From positions 144,808 to 208,807 of the forward strand of contig QXWW01000003.1 in NCBI GenBank assembly GCA_009911185.1: a stretch of DNA of 64,000 bases, in the 5' to 3' direction. The notes beneath the pieces are model-generated. The model had not been told where the DNA came from and did not search any database. It was given only the letters and a program-made list of their open reading frames with translations. Each line of letters begins with the position of its first letter. Position 1 is the stretch's first letter. Made by a program: the position numbers and the translations under genes. This stretch comes from Lachnospiraceae bacterium. GTDB lineage: Bacteria > Bacillota > Clostridia > Lachnospirales > Lachnospiraceae. This document shows positions 36,650 through 46,586 of this stretch, one piece after another.

Positions 36650-37012
36650 ATGGCAAAGAATATTTTAATTTGTGATGACGCAGCATTTATGAGAATGATG
36701 ATTAAGGACATTCTTACAAAGAATGGCTATAATGTTGCCGGAGAAGCTGAGAATGGTTTGAAGGCAGTGGAAAAGTATAATGAAACAAAGCCAGATTTGG
36801 TTTTGATGGATATTACTATGCCGGAAATGGATGGTATTCAGGCATTAAAGCAGATCAAAGCATCTGATCCTTCCGCTAATATTATCATGTGTTCTGCAAT
36901 GGGACAGCAGGCGATGGTTATTGAAGCTATTCAGTCTGGAGCAAAGGATTTTATTGTAAAACCGTTCCAGGCAGAGCGAGTATTGGAAGCAGTAAAAAAA
37001 GTAGTTGGATAA
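36650..37012 (+). CDS. cheY: Chemotaxis response regulator CheY
   Basis: 120-residue single receiver domain. The phospho-acceptor Asp lies in DLVLMDITMPEMDG, the acidic pair in LICDDAAFMR, the conserved Thr/Ser position in IIMCSAMGQ, and Lys in FIVKPF. Phosphorylated by CheA and bound by FliM/FliY. ATG 36650 follows AGGAGA; an in-frame start at 36629 is upstream of that site. Confidence 0.94.
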   Translation: MAKNILICDDAAFMRMMIKDILTKNGYNVAGEAENGLKAVEKYNETKPDLVLMDITMPEMDGIQALKQIKASDPSANIIMCSAMGQQAMVIEAIQSGAKDFIVKPFQAERVLEAVKKVVG

Positions 37013-37013
37013 C

Positions 37014-37394
37014 ATGATTGTAATGGATATTTTCTCGGGATGGAACAGCTTTTTTCAGCTCATAGGAATACTGTTGATTTTTCTTTTTGTGCTGGTTATT
37101 ACATATGTAACTACCAGGTGGATTGCGGGATATCAGCAGGGGGTAATGAAGAACAGGAATATTCAGGTGATAGAGACTTTTCGGATATCGAATAATAAGT
37201 TTATCCAGATTATACAGGTCGGAAATAAGTATCTGCTCGTTTCTGTTTGCAAGGATACCATGAATACTCTGGCAGAGCTGGCCGAGGAAGATTTGACCTG
37301 GAAACCTTCGACAGAAGAATTTCAGGGGAAAAAAATGAATGAAAACTTTCAGGAAATATTAAATAGGCTGAAAGACAAAATTCCCAGGAAGTAG
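37014..37394 (+). CDS. fliO: Flagellar export component FliO
   Basis: 126 residues with one TM helix (about residues 12-33, LIGILLIFLFVLVITYVTT) and the short cytoplasmic domain of FliO/FliZ proteins (NIQVIETFRISNNKFIQIIQVGNKYLLV). It assists FliP assembly. The gene starts just after cheY; ATG 37014 or 37023 are both possible and no clear ribosome site is seen, suggesting coupling. Confidence 0.88.
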   Translation: MIVMDIFSGWNSFFQLIGILLIFLFVLVITYVTTRWIAGYQQGVMKNRNIQVIETFRISNNKFIQIIQVGNKYLLVSVCKDTMNTLAELAEEDLTWKPSTEEFQGKKMNENFQEILNRLKDKIPRK

Positions 37395-37404
37395 GCACGA
37401 CATT

Positions 37405-38268
37405 ATGAAGAAACTGAAGAAAATATATTGCGGAACTTCCTTTGCTTTTGGTATGCTTACGTTATTACTGGCATTGTTTTTAATGTTTGGGCAGAGTGCC
37501 TATGCTACCGGTGTCGATAACCAGGCTGCAAACAGCGGAACGCAGAGTAACAGAAGGTCCACTGGAATAGATCGTTCAGATAACACGGGTCTTTCTATTA
37601 TGTTGAATAATGAAGATGGAAGTCTGTCTGCAAATATCAGGATATTGCTGGTATTGACAGTTATTTCCCTGGCGCCTTCCATTCTGATTATGTTAACATC
37701 TTTTACCCGAATTATTGTGGTGCTACATTTTGTAAGGACTGCAGTGGGAACACAGACAGCCCCGCCCAATCAGGTGTTGATAGGGTTGGCATTATTTTTG
37801 ACGCTTTTTATTATGAACCCTATTTTTTCCGAGGTGAATGAGACAGTTTTGCAGCCTTTGGATGCAGGTGAAATTAATCAAGAAGAAGCTTTGGAGATTG
37901 CGGAACAGCCGTTTCGTAGGTTTATGTTCAAAGAGATGCAGCGTAAAGATCTGCAGTTATTTTGTGACATAGCAGGGATAGACATGACAGGCATGAGTTT
38001 ACAGGAACCAGAGACGTTAGAAGCCATTCCTATGAATGTTGTAATCCCGAGTTTTATTATCAGTGAGCTGAGAACAGCTTTTATTATTGGATTTTTAATT
38101 TATATTCCCTTTATTGTGATTGACATGGTCGTGGCGTCAGTGCTTATGTCTATGGGTATGATGATGCTGCCGCCCACAACGATTTCCATGCCGTTCAAGG
38201 TTTTGTTGTTTGTGCTTGCAGATGGCTGGGATCTTGTGATTGGAAATCTTGTAAAAACATTTTATTGA
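37405..38268 (+). CDS. fliP: Flagellar export gate protein FliP
   Basis: 287 residues. An N-terminal signal peptide-like helix (LTLLLALFLMFGQSAYA) is followed by the FliP core (LLVLTVISLAPSILIMLTSFTRIIVVLHFVRTAVGTQ; PFIVIDMVVASVLMSMGMMMLPPTTISMPFKVLLF). FliP pentamers form the export pore with FliQ and FliR, encoded next. Confidence 0.96.
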   Translation: MKKLKKIYCGTSFAFGMLTLLLALFLMFGQSAYATGVDNQAANSGTQSNRRSTGIDRSDNTGLSIMLNNEDGSLSANIRILLVLTVISLAPSILIMLTSFTRIIVVLHFVRTAVGTQTAPPNQVLIGLALFLTLFIMNPIFSEVNETVLQPLDAGEINQEEALEIAEQPFRRFMFKEMQRKDLQLFCDIAGIDMTGMSLQEPETLEAIPMNVVIPSFIISELRTAFIIGFLIYIPFIVIDMVVASVLMSMGMMMLPPTTISMPFKVLLFVLADGWDLVIGNLVKTFY

Positions 38269-38288
38269 GGGCAGAATGAGGTGAACAT

Positions 38289-38561
38289 ATGATAACAGAA
38301 GGTCAGGTAATGGATATTGCAAGAGAAGCATTGTTTCTGATTATCAAAGTAGCAGCACCCTTGTTATTGATTTCGCTGATTATTGGTCTTATTGTCAGTA
38401 TTTTTCAAACGGTTACCTCTATTCAGGAACAAACATTAACTTTTGTACCTAAAATTGTTGCTGTGTTTTTGGGAATGATGCTGATAGGCGGCTGGATGTT
38501 GGATGAATTGTCCAATTTTATGACAGAACTCTGGAGTAATTTTGGTCTGTATCTGCGTTAG
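38289..38561 (+). CDS. fliQ: Flagellar export gate protein FliQ
   Basis: 90 residues with two TM helices (about 15-38 and 50-72) and the FliQ motif FQTVTSIQEQTLTFVPKI. GAGGTG precedes the ATG. It lies between fliP and fliR. Confidence 0.95.
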   Translation: MITEGQVMDIAREALFLIIKVAAPLLLISLIIGLIVSIFQTVTSIQEQTLTFVPKIVAVFLGMMLIGGWMLDELSNFMTELWSNFGLYLR

Positions 38562-38572
38562 GTTGAGACAGT

Positions 38573-39355
38573 ATGGTAAACTATGAGTTTTCATTATACA
38601 CATTTGAATATTTTTTGATGATATTGGTAAGGGTTGCATCGTTTGTATATATTGCTCCTTTTTTTGGAATGAATAATACTCCGAATCGAGTTAAGGTAGG
38701 ATTTTCGGCGTGTCTTGCTATTATTTTATACCAGGTGATAGACCCGGAAGAGATCCTGGTATATTCGGGAGTGATTGAATTTGCCATCATCGTCCTGAAA
38801 GAAGGAATTACAGGATTGCTCATTGGTTTTGCGGCAAATATTTGTAATTCCATTGTTGTGTTTTCAGGAAAAGTAATAGATATGGAGATAGGCCTTGCGA
38901 TGGCAAATATGTTCGATCCTACCACGAAAGCCCCGTCAGGTCTTACGGGTACCATGTATAATTACTTTATTATGATGCTGTTGATCATAACAGATATGCA
39001 TCATTATATACTGCGTGCCCTGGTGGACACTTTTCAGATTATTCCTATCAATGGCACAGTGTTTGACTGGACGCATCTGGCGGGTACCATGACGACGTTT
39101 ATGACGGATATCATGGTGATTGGATTTCGAATTGTACTTCCTGTTTTTGCTTGTAATATGATTTTAAGCTGTATTTTAGGAATTATGGCGAAGGTTGCGC
39201 CGCAGATGAATATGTTTGCTGTGGGAATGCAGATAAAAGTTTTGATGGGTCTGGGAATTATGTTTCTTACAATTGTACTGCTTCCCGATATAGCTAGTTT
39301 TATTTTTACAGAGATGAAACGAATGATTGTTTCAATGATTGAAGGAATGTATTGA
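38573..39355 (+). CDS. fliR: Flagellar export gate protein FliR
   Basis: 260-residue polytopic membrane protein with about six hydrophobic segments. FliR motifs include VASFVYIAPFFGMNNTPNRVKVGFSA and MDIEIGLAMANMFDP-like VIDMEIGLAMANMFDPTTKAPSG. It completes the FliPQR gate. It is followed immediately by flhB. Confidence 0.94.
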   Translation: MVNYEFSLYTFEYFLMILVRVASFVYIAPFFGMNNTPNRVKVGFSACLAIILYQVIDPEEILVYSGVIEFAIIVLKEGITGLLIGFAANICNSIVVFSGKVIDMEIGLAMANMFDPTTKAPSGLTGTMYNYFIMMLLIITDMHHYILRALVDTFQIIPINGTVFDWTHLAGTMTTFMTDIMVIGFRIVLPVFACNMILSCILGIMAKVAPQMNMFAVGMQIKVLMGLGIMFLTIVLLPDIASFIFTEMKRMIVSMIEGMY

Positions 39356-39356
39356 C

Positions 39357-40484
39357 GTGAGAGAAAAACCCTATTTTTTGCTTGAGTATGAATTACAGTG
39401 GTTTGCAAAGGATGGAGAGGGCGGAGAGAAAACAGAGCCCGCTACCGCCAAAAAGCTTAGAGATGCAAGGAATGAAGGTAAGGTTGCAAAGAGTCAGGAA
39501 CTAAATCACGCGGTAAGTCTGATTGCCTTATTTCTTATGTTGAAAATATTTATTTCTTCCGTGTCGGAACAGCTTTTAACCGGATTTTCAATGTATAATA
39601 AAATACCGGATATTGTCAATGAGAGCATCGGTGGTTTGTCTATGCCGGCGATACATACCGTAATTCTGGATGCGATGGGCAGGATATTATTAATTTTGGC
39701 ACCGTTTTTTGCAATAGGTTTTTCTTTGGCAGTGGCGATTAATGTATGGCAGGTAAAGTGGAAAGTAACCACGAAGTCTATGATGCCTCAGTTGAACAGG
39801 CTTAATCCTTTGAGCGGTTTGAAACGGATATTTTCCAAAGATGCGCTGATTGAATTGCTCAAGTCTATTGCTAAAATCGTGGTGATCATTTATGTGGCCT
39901 ATACCTCTATCAAGGATCATCAGAATGAATTGTTTTTGCTTTATGATATTCCGCTTCTGCAGGTAATATTACTGGTGGGCAGTGTTGTCATAGATACTGG
40001 TTTGAAAATCAGCATGGTTTACTTTATCATAGGGATTGCAGATTTTTTTTATCAAAAACATAAATTTAAAGAAGATATGAAAATGACCAAACAAGAGGTC
40101 AAGGATGAATTTAAGAATACAGAGGGTAATCCTGAAATTAAGGGGCGGCAGCGTTCTCGTATGAGAGAGGCTTCCCAACGCCGTATGATGCAGAGTCTGC
40201 CCAGCGCAGACGTAGTCATTACCAACCCTACTCATTATGCTGTAGCAATCAAATATGATGCCCAGCAGAATGCAGCACCTGTAGTGGTGGCAAAGGGAGA
40301 AGATTTTCTTGCTCAGAAAATCAGAGAGACAGCAAAAGAGCATCATATTCAAATAGTAGAAAATAAGCCGCTGGCGCGGATGCTGTATGCCAATGTGGAT
40401 GTCGGCCAGGAAGTCCCGCCGGAGTTGTATCAGGCAGTGGCAGAGGTGCTTGCTTTTGTTTACAGTCTGAGAGAGAATAGATAA
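39357..40484 (+). CDS. flhB: Flagellar export switch protein FlhB
   Basis: 375 residues. The N-terminal segment (EKTEPATAKKLRDARNEGKVAKSQEL) precedes four TM helices. The cytoplasmic autocleavage domain has the NPTH site (SADVVITNPTHYAVA, Asn about residue 290). Cleavage between N and P allows the FliK-dependent substrate switch. GTG 39357 is 2 bases after the fliR stop, with TGAAGGA upstream. Confidence 0.95.
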   Translation: MREKPYFLLEYELQWFAKDGEGGEKTEPATAKKLRDARNEGKVAKSQELNHAVSLIALFLMLKIFISSVSEQLLTGFSMYNKIPDIVNESIGGLSMPAIHTVILDAMGRILLILAPFFAIGFSLAVAINVWQVKWKVTTKSMMPQLNRLNPLSGLKRIFSKDALIELLKSIAKIVVIIYVAYTSIKDHQNELFLLYDIPLLQVILLVGSVVIDTGLKISMVYFIIGIADFFYQKHKFKEDMKMTKQEVKDEFKNTEGNPEIKGRQRSRMREASQRRMMQSLPSADVVITNPTHYAVAIKYDAQQNAAPVVVAKGEDFLAQKIRETAKEHHIQIVENKPLARMLYANVDVGQEVPPELYQAVAEVLAFVYSLRENR

Positions 40485-40524
40485 TGGAACAGAACGACAA
40501 AAAGAAAGGAAAGGAGAATACGGC

Positions 40525-42561
40525 ATGAAGAGAACAGATTTAGGCATAGCATTGTATTTGTTGGCAGCAATAATATTCTTTATTATTCCCATTCCTTCTT
40601 TTTTACTGGATATTATGCTCGCCATAAATATGTCTATAGCCTTATTCGTATTGATGAATGCGTTATTTGTAAAAGAAGTGCTGGATATGTCATTTTTTCC
40701 AACAATGCTTTTGTTTACCACGATTTTCCGTATATCTTTAAATGTTTCTTCTACACGTTTGATTTTAAATACCGGAGATCCAGGTAATGTGGTACGTACT
40801 TTTGGACAATTTGTGGGTGGAAATGATTTGATTATAGGAGCGATTATTTTCATTGTCATGATACTGATCCAGCTAATCGTAATTAATAAAGGTTCAGAGC
40901 GTGTATCGGAAGTAACGGCAAGATTTACCTTGGATGCTATGCCAGGTAAACAGATGGCTATTGACGCCGATCTGAATACTGGTGTCATTGATGAGAAGGA
41001 GGCGAGAGAGCGCCGTAATAAAATTCAACAGGAATCCAGCTTTTTCGGGGCGATGGACGGTGCTACTAAGTATGTAAAGGGAGATGCAACGGTAGGTATC
41101 GTGATAAGCCTGATTAATATGGTGGGCGGTATCGCCATGGGAATGCTTAGGCAGGATATGGAAATTATGGATGCGCTGAATCAGTTTGGAGTGCTTACGA
41201 TTGGCGACGGTTTGGTCAGTCAGATTCCGTCACTTCTGATTTCACTTGCAACTGGTATTCTCGTGACAAAAGCCTCAAAGGAGGCTGATTTTGGAGAAAC
41301 CCTGATCAAGCAGCTGTTCGGGATTCCGAAGGTTTTATATATTGTAGGCGCAGTAATGGTATTTTTAGGTATCGCGACGCCTTTGGAATGGAAACTGTTC
41401 ATTCCGCTGGGAGTCAGTTTCCTGATTGCCGGCAGAAGCGTTGAAAATAATCTTGGCGTGGAGGCCATTGAAGAAGAAGTGGATGCAGCGGAAGAACAGG
41501 CGGAAGAGATACGCCGGCCGGAAAACGTGGTGTCGCTTTTGCAGGTAGATCCGATCGAGTTGGAATTTGGATATGGTATCATTCCGCTTGCGGATGTTAA
41601 CCAGGGCGGCGACCTTCTGGATCGTGTGGTTATGATACGAAGGCAAATTGCATTGGAGCTTGGTACAGTAGTGCCGATTATTCGTCTGAGAGATAACATT
41701 CAGTTGAATCCAAATCAATATATAATTAAGATTAAGGGAATACAGATTACAGAAGGAGAGATTTTGTTTGACCATTATATGGCGATGAATCCTGGTTTTG
41801 TGGAAGAAGAGATTTCTGGCATTCCAACCTTTGAACCGTCCTTCCATCTGCCGGCACTCTGGATTACGGAGAATCAGCGTGAACGTGCAGAAAGTCTGGG
41901 CTATACCGTGGTAGATCCGCCTTCCATTATTGCTACTCATTTGACGGAAGTAATTCGGACTCATATTGATGAGCTGTTGTCCAGGCAGGATGTACAGAGT
42001 CTTATTGATAATATTAAGGAGAACCATCCTACGCTTGTGGATGAGCTTATGCCTAAACTTCTGGGTGTGGGTGAAATTCAGAAAGTACTGCAGAATTTGC
42101 TGAAAGAAGGAATTTCTATCCGGGATCTGCTGACAATATTTGAGACGTTGGCAGACCATGCGGCAACAACGCGCGATACGGATGTATTGACGGAATATGT
42201 TCGGCAAAGTTTGAAACGGGCAATTTCCAGTAAATATTTCCCGGCAAATGAGGTAACCAGCGTAATCACCCTGGATCCCAAAGTAGAACAGGAAATTATG
42301 GGAGCGGTAAAGCAGACGGAGCAGGGAGCATATCTGACTCTGGATCCTGAAAAGACGAAGGGAATTATGTCTGCTCTGGAAGCGGAAATTAAAAAATTGG
42401 AAGAACTGGGGAAAAACCCTATTATTATAACATCCCCTATTGTGCGGATGTATTTTAAGAAATTGACAGAGGATTACTTCAGAGATTTGATTGTGGTATC
42501 ATATAATGAAGTGGAATCCAATATTGAATTACAATCAGTTGGGATGGTGAGTCTTTCATGA
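40525..42561 (+). CDS. flhA: Flagellar export protein FlhA
   Basis: 678 residues. The N-terminal ~330 residues contain about eight TM segments with the FHIPEP-family sequence (MSFFPTMLLFTTIFRISLNVSSTRLIL). The C-terminal ~350 residues form the cytoplasmic ring that docks chaperone-substrate complexes (DVQSLIDNIKENHPTLVDEL). AAAGGAGAA precedes the ATG. Confidence 0.96.
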   Translation: MKRTDLGIALYLLAAIIFFIIPIPSFLLDIMLAINMSIALFVLMNALFVKEVLDMSFFPTMLLFTTIFRISLNVSSTRLILNTGDPGNVVRTFGQFVGGNDLIIGAIIFIVMILIQLIVINKGSERVSEVTARFTLDAMPGKQMAIDADLNTGVIDEKEARERRNKIQQESSFFGAMDGATKYVKGDATVGIVISLINMVGGIAMGMLRQDMEIMDALNQFGVLTIGDGLVSQIPSLLISLATGILVTKASKEADFGETLIKQLFGIPKVLYIVGAVMVFLGIATPLEWKLFIPLGVSFLIAGRSVENNLGVEAIEEEVDAAEEQAEEIRRPENVVSLLQVDPIELEFGYGIIPLADVNQGGDLLDRVVMIRRQIALELGTVVPIIRLRDNIQLNPNQYIIKIKGIQITEGEILFDHYMAMNPGFVEEEISGIPTFEPSFHLPALWITENQRERAESLGYTVVDPPSIIATHLTEVIRTHIDELLSRQDVQSLIDNIKENHPTLVDELMPKLLGVGEIQKVLQNLLKEGISIRDLLTIFETLADHAATTRDTDVLTEYVRQSLKRAISSKYFPANEVTSVITLDPKVEQEIMGAVKQTEQGAYLTLDPEKTKGIMSALEAEIKKLEELGKNPIIITSPIVRMYFKKLTEDYFRDLIVVSYNEVESNIELQSVGMVSLS

Positions 42562-43841
42562 CAATAAAAAAATTTCAGGGGAGAACAGAAGAAGAAGCGA
42601 CGCTGAGGGCGAAAGAAGAATTTGGCCCTAATACGGTGATTATGAATGTCAAGGAAATAAAACCGAAGGGGTTATTTCGTTCTTTTAAGAATGTAGTTGT
42701 AGAGGTTACGGCTGCCATAGAGGAAACAGAGATCTCTCAGGCGGCGAGGCCGATAGTACAAATGCCGCCGGTGGGAAATATCAATGTGGCGGCGGATGAA
42801 GCTATTTCCATTCCAAGATCGGATTCTGTTTCAAAGCCTGATTCTATCAAAGATGTTTTTGCTTCTGTGGAAAATACATGGGCGTCCTCCATGGAAAAGG
42901 AACAGGTTCCGGAGAGCAAAAAAGAAACTGTAACCGAAAATAATCTGGAGGAAAAATTGGAGAGCCTTCAGTCTCTTTTAGAGAAAAAGCTGGTGCAGTC
43001 GGCTGACCAGCCACGGGAAGATTTACCAAAGGAATCATTGGCAGATGAAAATCTTAAATTTATAAAAATGATTTACAGCATTTTGCTGGAAAATGAAGTG
43101 GATGAGAAATATGTCAATCAGATCATGGACGAGGTGGAGAAAGTCATGAAGAGTGGTATCAGCGTTGACTATATTCTCTCAAGCATTTATCAGAAAATGA
43201 TTTTGAAATTTGGACAGCCTCAGCCTATTGAGTTGGCCGGACGCAAGCCGAAGGTGGTATTTTTTATTGGTCCTACCGGAGTAGGAAAGACTACGACCAT
43301 TGCAAAGATTGCATCCAGATTTAAAGTGGAAAAAGGACAGAAAGTGGCATTGTATACAGCAGACACCTATCGTATTGCCGCTGCAGATCAGCTTCGCACG
43401 TATGCAAATATTTTAGATACACCTTTGAACATTGTCTATTCCTCGGAAGAATTGAATGGAGAGCTGGCAAAAGCAGGGGAGTATGATTTAGTGCTGATCG
43501 ATACGGCAGGTTTTTCTCATAAGAATCAGGAACAGCTCAATGAAACCAGGGAATTAATTGACAAGGTACCGAAAGAATTTGAAAAAGAAGTGTATCTGGT
43601 TTTAAGTGCAACTACAAAATATCGGGATCTTCTGGATATCGCAGATATCTATAAGGAGAATTTCCAGTTTAAAATGATATTTACGAAATTAGATGAAACA
43701 AGTTGTTTTGGCAATATACTGAATATGAAGCTGTACACGGGTGCAAGTTTGTCATATACTACTTATGGGCAGAATGTGCCGGAGGATATTGAAATTTTCA
43801 ATACCCAGAATATTGTAAAGCTTCTGCTTGGAGGAAAATAA
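42558..43841 (+). CDS. flhF: SRP-family GTPase FlhF
   Basis: 427 residues. The N-terminal flagellar region (KKFQGRTEEEATLRAKEEFGPNTVIMNVKEIKPKG) is followed by a Glu-rich linker and an NG domain with G1 FFIGPTGVGKTTTIAKIAS, YTADTYRIAAADQLRTY and VLIDTAGFSHKNQEQL. It sets flagellar position and number with FlhG. It overlaps the flhA stop by 4 bases (ATGA). Confidence 0.95.
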   Translation: MTIKKFQGRTEEEATLRAKEEFGPNTVIMNVKEIKPKGLFRSFKNVVVEVTAAIEETEISQAARPIVQMPPVGNINVAADEAISIPRSDSVSKPDSIKDVFASVENTWASSMEKEQVPESKKETVTENNLEEKLESLQSLLEKKLVQSADQPREDLPKESLADENLKFIKMIYSILLENEVDEKYVNQIMDEVEKVMKSGISVDYILSSIYQKMILKFGQPQPIELAGRKPKVVFFIGPTGVGKTTTIAKIASRFKVEKGQKVALYTADTYRIAAADQLRTYANILDTPLNIVYSSEELNGELAKAGEYDLVLIDTAGFSHKNQEQLNETRELIDKVPKEFEKEVYLVLSATTKYRDLLDIADIYKENFQFKMIFTKLDETSCFGNILNMKLYTGASLSYTTYGQNVPEDIEIFNTQNIVKLLLGGK

Positions 43842-43844
43842 TTT

Positions 43845-44720
43845 ATGGACCAGGCAGAGAAATTAAGAAATATTGTAAAAAAGAACCAAAGAAGCACGCC
43901 GAAAGCGCAGATTTTTACTGTTACAAGCGGAAAAGGTGGAGTAGGAAAATCCAACGTTGTAGTCAATTTGGCGGTTCAGATGCAGAAGCGTGGAAAGAAA
44001 GTAATTATTTTTGATGCGGATTTTGGTCTTGCAAATGTGGAAATCATGTTTGGAGCTATTCCGAAATATAATCTCAGTGATTTAATTTACAGGGGGAAAA
44101 CCATACAGGAAATTATCACTCCTGGTCCTTTGGGGATTGGATTTATCTCAGGAGGATCCGGAGTTATGGGAGTGAATAATCTTTCCAAAGAGCAGTTGAA
44201 ATTTTTGGTTAGTAATTTATCTAAGCTGGACGAACTTGCGGATGTAATTATTATAGATACGGGAGCAGGGATTTCTGATAATGTGTTGGAATTTGTAATG
44301 GCAAGTCCGGAGATACTGTTGCTCGCCACTTCAGAGCCAAGTTCGCTGACAGATGCATATTCTCTCTTAAAGGCATTGCATCGCAATGAGGAATTTCGAC
44401 AGGCAGAGACAAAAATCAAAGTAATTTCCAATCGTGTAACATCTGAGGAAGAAGGTACCGGAATATATGAAAAACTGAATGTTGTTGTCGGGCAGTTTCT
44501 AAATGGGAATCTGGAATATCTGGGAATGATTCCACAGGATGCCGCCATGGAAAAGGCAGTACGCCAGCAGCAGCCGGTAACTCTTTTGTATCCGGAATCA
44601 AAATCTTCTAAAGCTTTCGATATGCTGACCAGTTGCCTTGTTCAAGGGACATCAGCGCCATTATATGAGAAAAAAGGGATCGTACATTTACTATCTCGTT
44701 TTATTTATAAAAAAGATTAA
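43845..44720 (+). CDS. flhG: MinD-like ATPase FlhG
   Basis: 291-residue deviant-Walker ATPase. The N-terminus has a FlhF-activating stretch ([11 protein letters not shown]), then the P-loop [34 protein letters not shown] and [17 protein letters not shown], ending in a C-terminal membrane-targeting-like helix. It regulates FlhF and C-ring assembly. It follows flhF by 3 bases. Confidence 0.95.
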   Translation: MDQAEKLRNIVKKNQRSTPKAQIFTVTSGKGGVGKSNVVVNLAVQMQKRGKKVIIFDADFGLANVEIMFGAIPKYNLSDLIYRGKTIQEIITPGPLGIGFISGGSGVMGVNNLSKEQLKFLVSNLSKLDELADVIIIDTGAGISDNVLEFVMASPEILLLATSEPSSLTDAYSLLKALHRNEEFRQAETKIKVISNRVTSEEEGTGIYEKLNVVVGQFLNGNLEYLGMIPQDAAMEKAVRQQQPVTLLYPESKSSKAFDMLTSCLVQGTSAPLYEKKGIVHLLSRFIYKKD

Positions 44721-44735
44721 AGACAGAGGTGTAAT

Positions 44736-45494
44736 ATGGGTTCTGAAGTTATTAAGATCGGAGATAAAGTTGACGTTCAAATTTTGCAGAACATTGAGAA
44801 GGATAAGTCAGGAAAGAGAAGTAAAAGGGATAAAAGTCAGAAAGTCTATCACAGCAGAGTGCAGGATATTCTGGAAAACGGAATGTTCGAAATAGAAGTA
44901 CCCACAATGGGAGGCAGAATGATATTTCTTCCAACGGGAGTTCGACTGGAGTTTTTATTTTATACAAAAAGCGGCATGTACCGATGTTTGGGACACATTA
45001 AAGAGCGGTATAACAAAGAGTGTTTGAATTTACTTCTCATTGAGCGGAAAACGCCATGGGAAAAGTTTCAGAGGAGAGATTATTATCGTCATGAATGTCT
45101 GATGGAGATTCTATATTATCCGATTTTGAAGGAGGAACTGGAGCAGGTATCGATAGAAGAGTTAAAAACACATCATAGAATGCTTTATCCTCAGGAAACC
45201 CCGCAAAATGGGATTGCAGTGGACATCAGCGGCGGAGGGGCGCGGATTGTGACCGACAGGCCGGGGGAACGGGGAGAGTATCTTGTAATTTCTATGAGTC
45301 TGAATGAAGATGATTATATGGAAGTACTGGGAGAAGTTCTATTTTGCCAGGGACTTGAAAATAAGTATGGAGACAGAGCAAACAATCAGAGCAAGTATGA
45401 ATACAGGATCCAGTTTTCGATAGATTCAAAAGAACGGGAAAGAATTATTAAATATATTTTTGAGCAAGAACGTAAATACCGGCAAAAAGGGTGA
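44736..45494 (+). CDS. YcgR-like PilZ domain protein (c-di-GMP receptor)
   Basis: 252 residues with an N-terminal YcgR-type domain (about 1-110) and a C-terminal PilZ domain. The c-di-GMP binding motif shows as QRRDYYRHE (RxxxR) and VDISGGGARI (DxSxxG). Such proteins brake the motor when c-di-GMP is high. GAGGTG precedes the ATG. It lies between flhG and cheB. Confidence 0.9.
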   Translation: MGSEVIKIGDKVDVQILQNIEKDKSGKRSKRDKSQKVYHSRVQDILENGMFEIEVPTMGGRMIFLPTGVRLEFLFYTKSGMYRCLGHIKERYNKECLNLLLIERKTPWEKFQRRDYYRHECLMEILYYPILKEELEQVSIEELKTHHRMLYPQETPQNGIAVDISGGGARIVTDRPGERGEYLVISMSLNEDDYMEVLGEVLFCQGLENKYGDRANNQSKYEYRIQFSIDSKERERIIKYIFEQERKYRQKG

Positions 45495-45499
45495 TTATT

Positions 45500-46585
45500 A
45501 TGAAGAAAAATATTTTAATTGTTGATGATTCTGCACTTATGAGAAGGGTTATTTGTGATATAATCAATTCAGATAGTACATTTCAAGCAACGGATGTTTG
45601 CAGGGACGGACTAGAGGCATATGAAAGATTGAAAATCAAGTCTTATGATGCAGTGATTTTGGATGTAAATATGCCTCGTATGGACGGACTGGAATTACTG
45701 AAAAAATTACAACAGGATGGAATCAAAGCCACTGTCATTATGGTAAGTACGCTGACCACCCGGGATGCTGACGTGACGATTCAGGCCATGGAATTGGGAG
45801 CAGTTGATTTTGTTACAAAGCCAGGGAATCTCATCGAGGCAAAAAGCGATGATTTTCGAAGAGGAATCCTTGACATTTTGCGGGCAGTGGTCAAAACAAA
45901 TGAAAGCAGGGGCACTGCGAATGCGTCAGTGAAAGCGTCTACGGGCAAAGAGCGTGTCTCTGTGAAGATGCCAAAGACGGTTGAACGTACGGGCGGAAAT
46001 GGTAGAAATAAGCTGGTAGCGCTTGCCTGTTCTACAGGTGGTCCGAAAGCGCTGCAAAGCGTGATACCGTATCTTCCAGCAGAATTGAATGCACCAATGG
46101 TTCTTGTGCAGCATATGCCAAAAGGATTTACAAAGTCTATGGCGGAGCGTCTGAATGAGACCAGTAAGATTGAAGTTAAAGAAGCGCAAGAAGGAGATAT
46201 TTTGAAAAAGGGATGCGTGTACATTGCGCCAGGCGGAAATCATATGGAAGTGCAGAAGAAACCAGACGGTTCCCATGTAATACGGTTGAACGACAATCCG
46301 GCAATCGGCGGGCTTCGCCCCTGCGCGAATATAACCTATCAGTCTCTAAGAACCAGTGGATACGATGAGATTGTCTGCGTGGTTCTGACAGGAATGGGAG
46401 CGGATGGTACGGAAGGGATACTTTCCCTGAAGGAAAAGAAGAAGCTTTATGTGATTTCCCAGGATGCCGCGAGTTGTGTGGTATATGGTATGCCTAAGGC
46501 AATTGCAGATGCAGGTGTTGTAAATGAAGTAGTTCCATTAACTGACGTTGCTGGCACAATAATAAAGAATGTGGGGGTACAGTGA
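45500..46585 (+). CDS. cheB: Chemotaxis methylesterase CheB
   Basis: 361 residues. An N-terminal receiver (VILDVNMPRMDG phospho-Asp, FVTKP lysine) and a C-terminal methylesterase with ACSTGGPKAL (Ser), QHMPKGFTKSMAERLN (His) and VVLTGMGADGTEGI (Asp). It removes methyl groups from chemoreceptors. ATG 45500 follows AAAGGGTG; the GTG at 45491 is less likely. No cheR is in the window. Confidence 0.95.
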   Translation: MKKNILIVDDSALMRRVICDIINSDSTFQATDVCRDGLEAYERLKIKSYDAVILDVNMPRMDGLELLKKLQQDGIKATVIMVSTLTTRDADVTIQAMELGAVDFVTKPGNLIEAKSDDFRRGILDILRAVVKTNESRGTANASVKASTGKERVSVKMPKTVERTGGNGRNKLVALACSTGGPKALQSVIPYLPAELNAPMVLVQHMPKGFTKSMAERLNETSKIEVKEAQEGDILKKGCVYIAPGGNHMEVQKKPDGSHVIRLNDNPAIGGLRPCANITYQSLRTSGYDEIVCVVLTGMGADGTEGILSLKEKKKLYVISQDAASCVVYGMPKAIADAGVVNEVVPLTDVAGTIIKNVGVQ

Positions 46586-46586
46586 T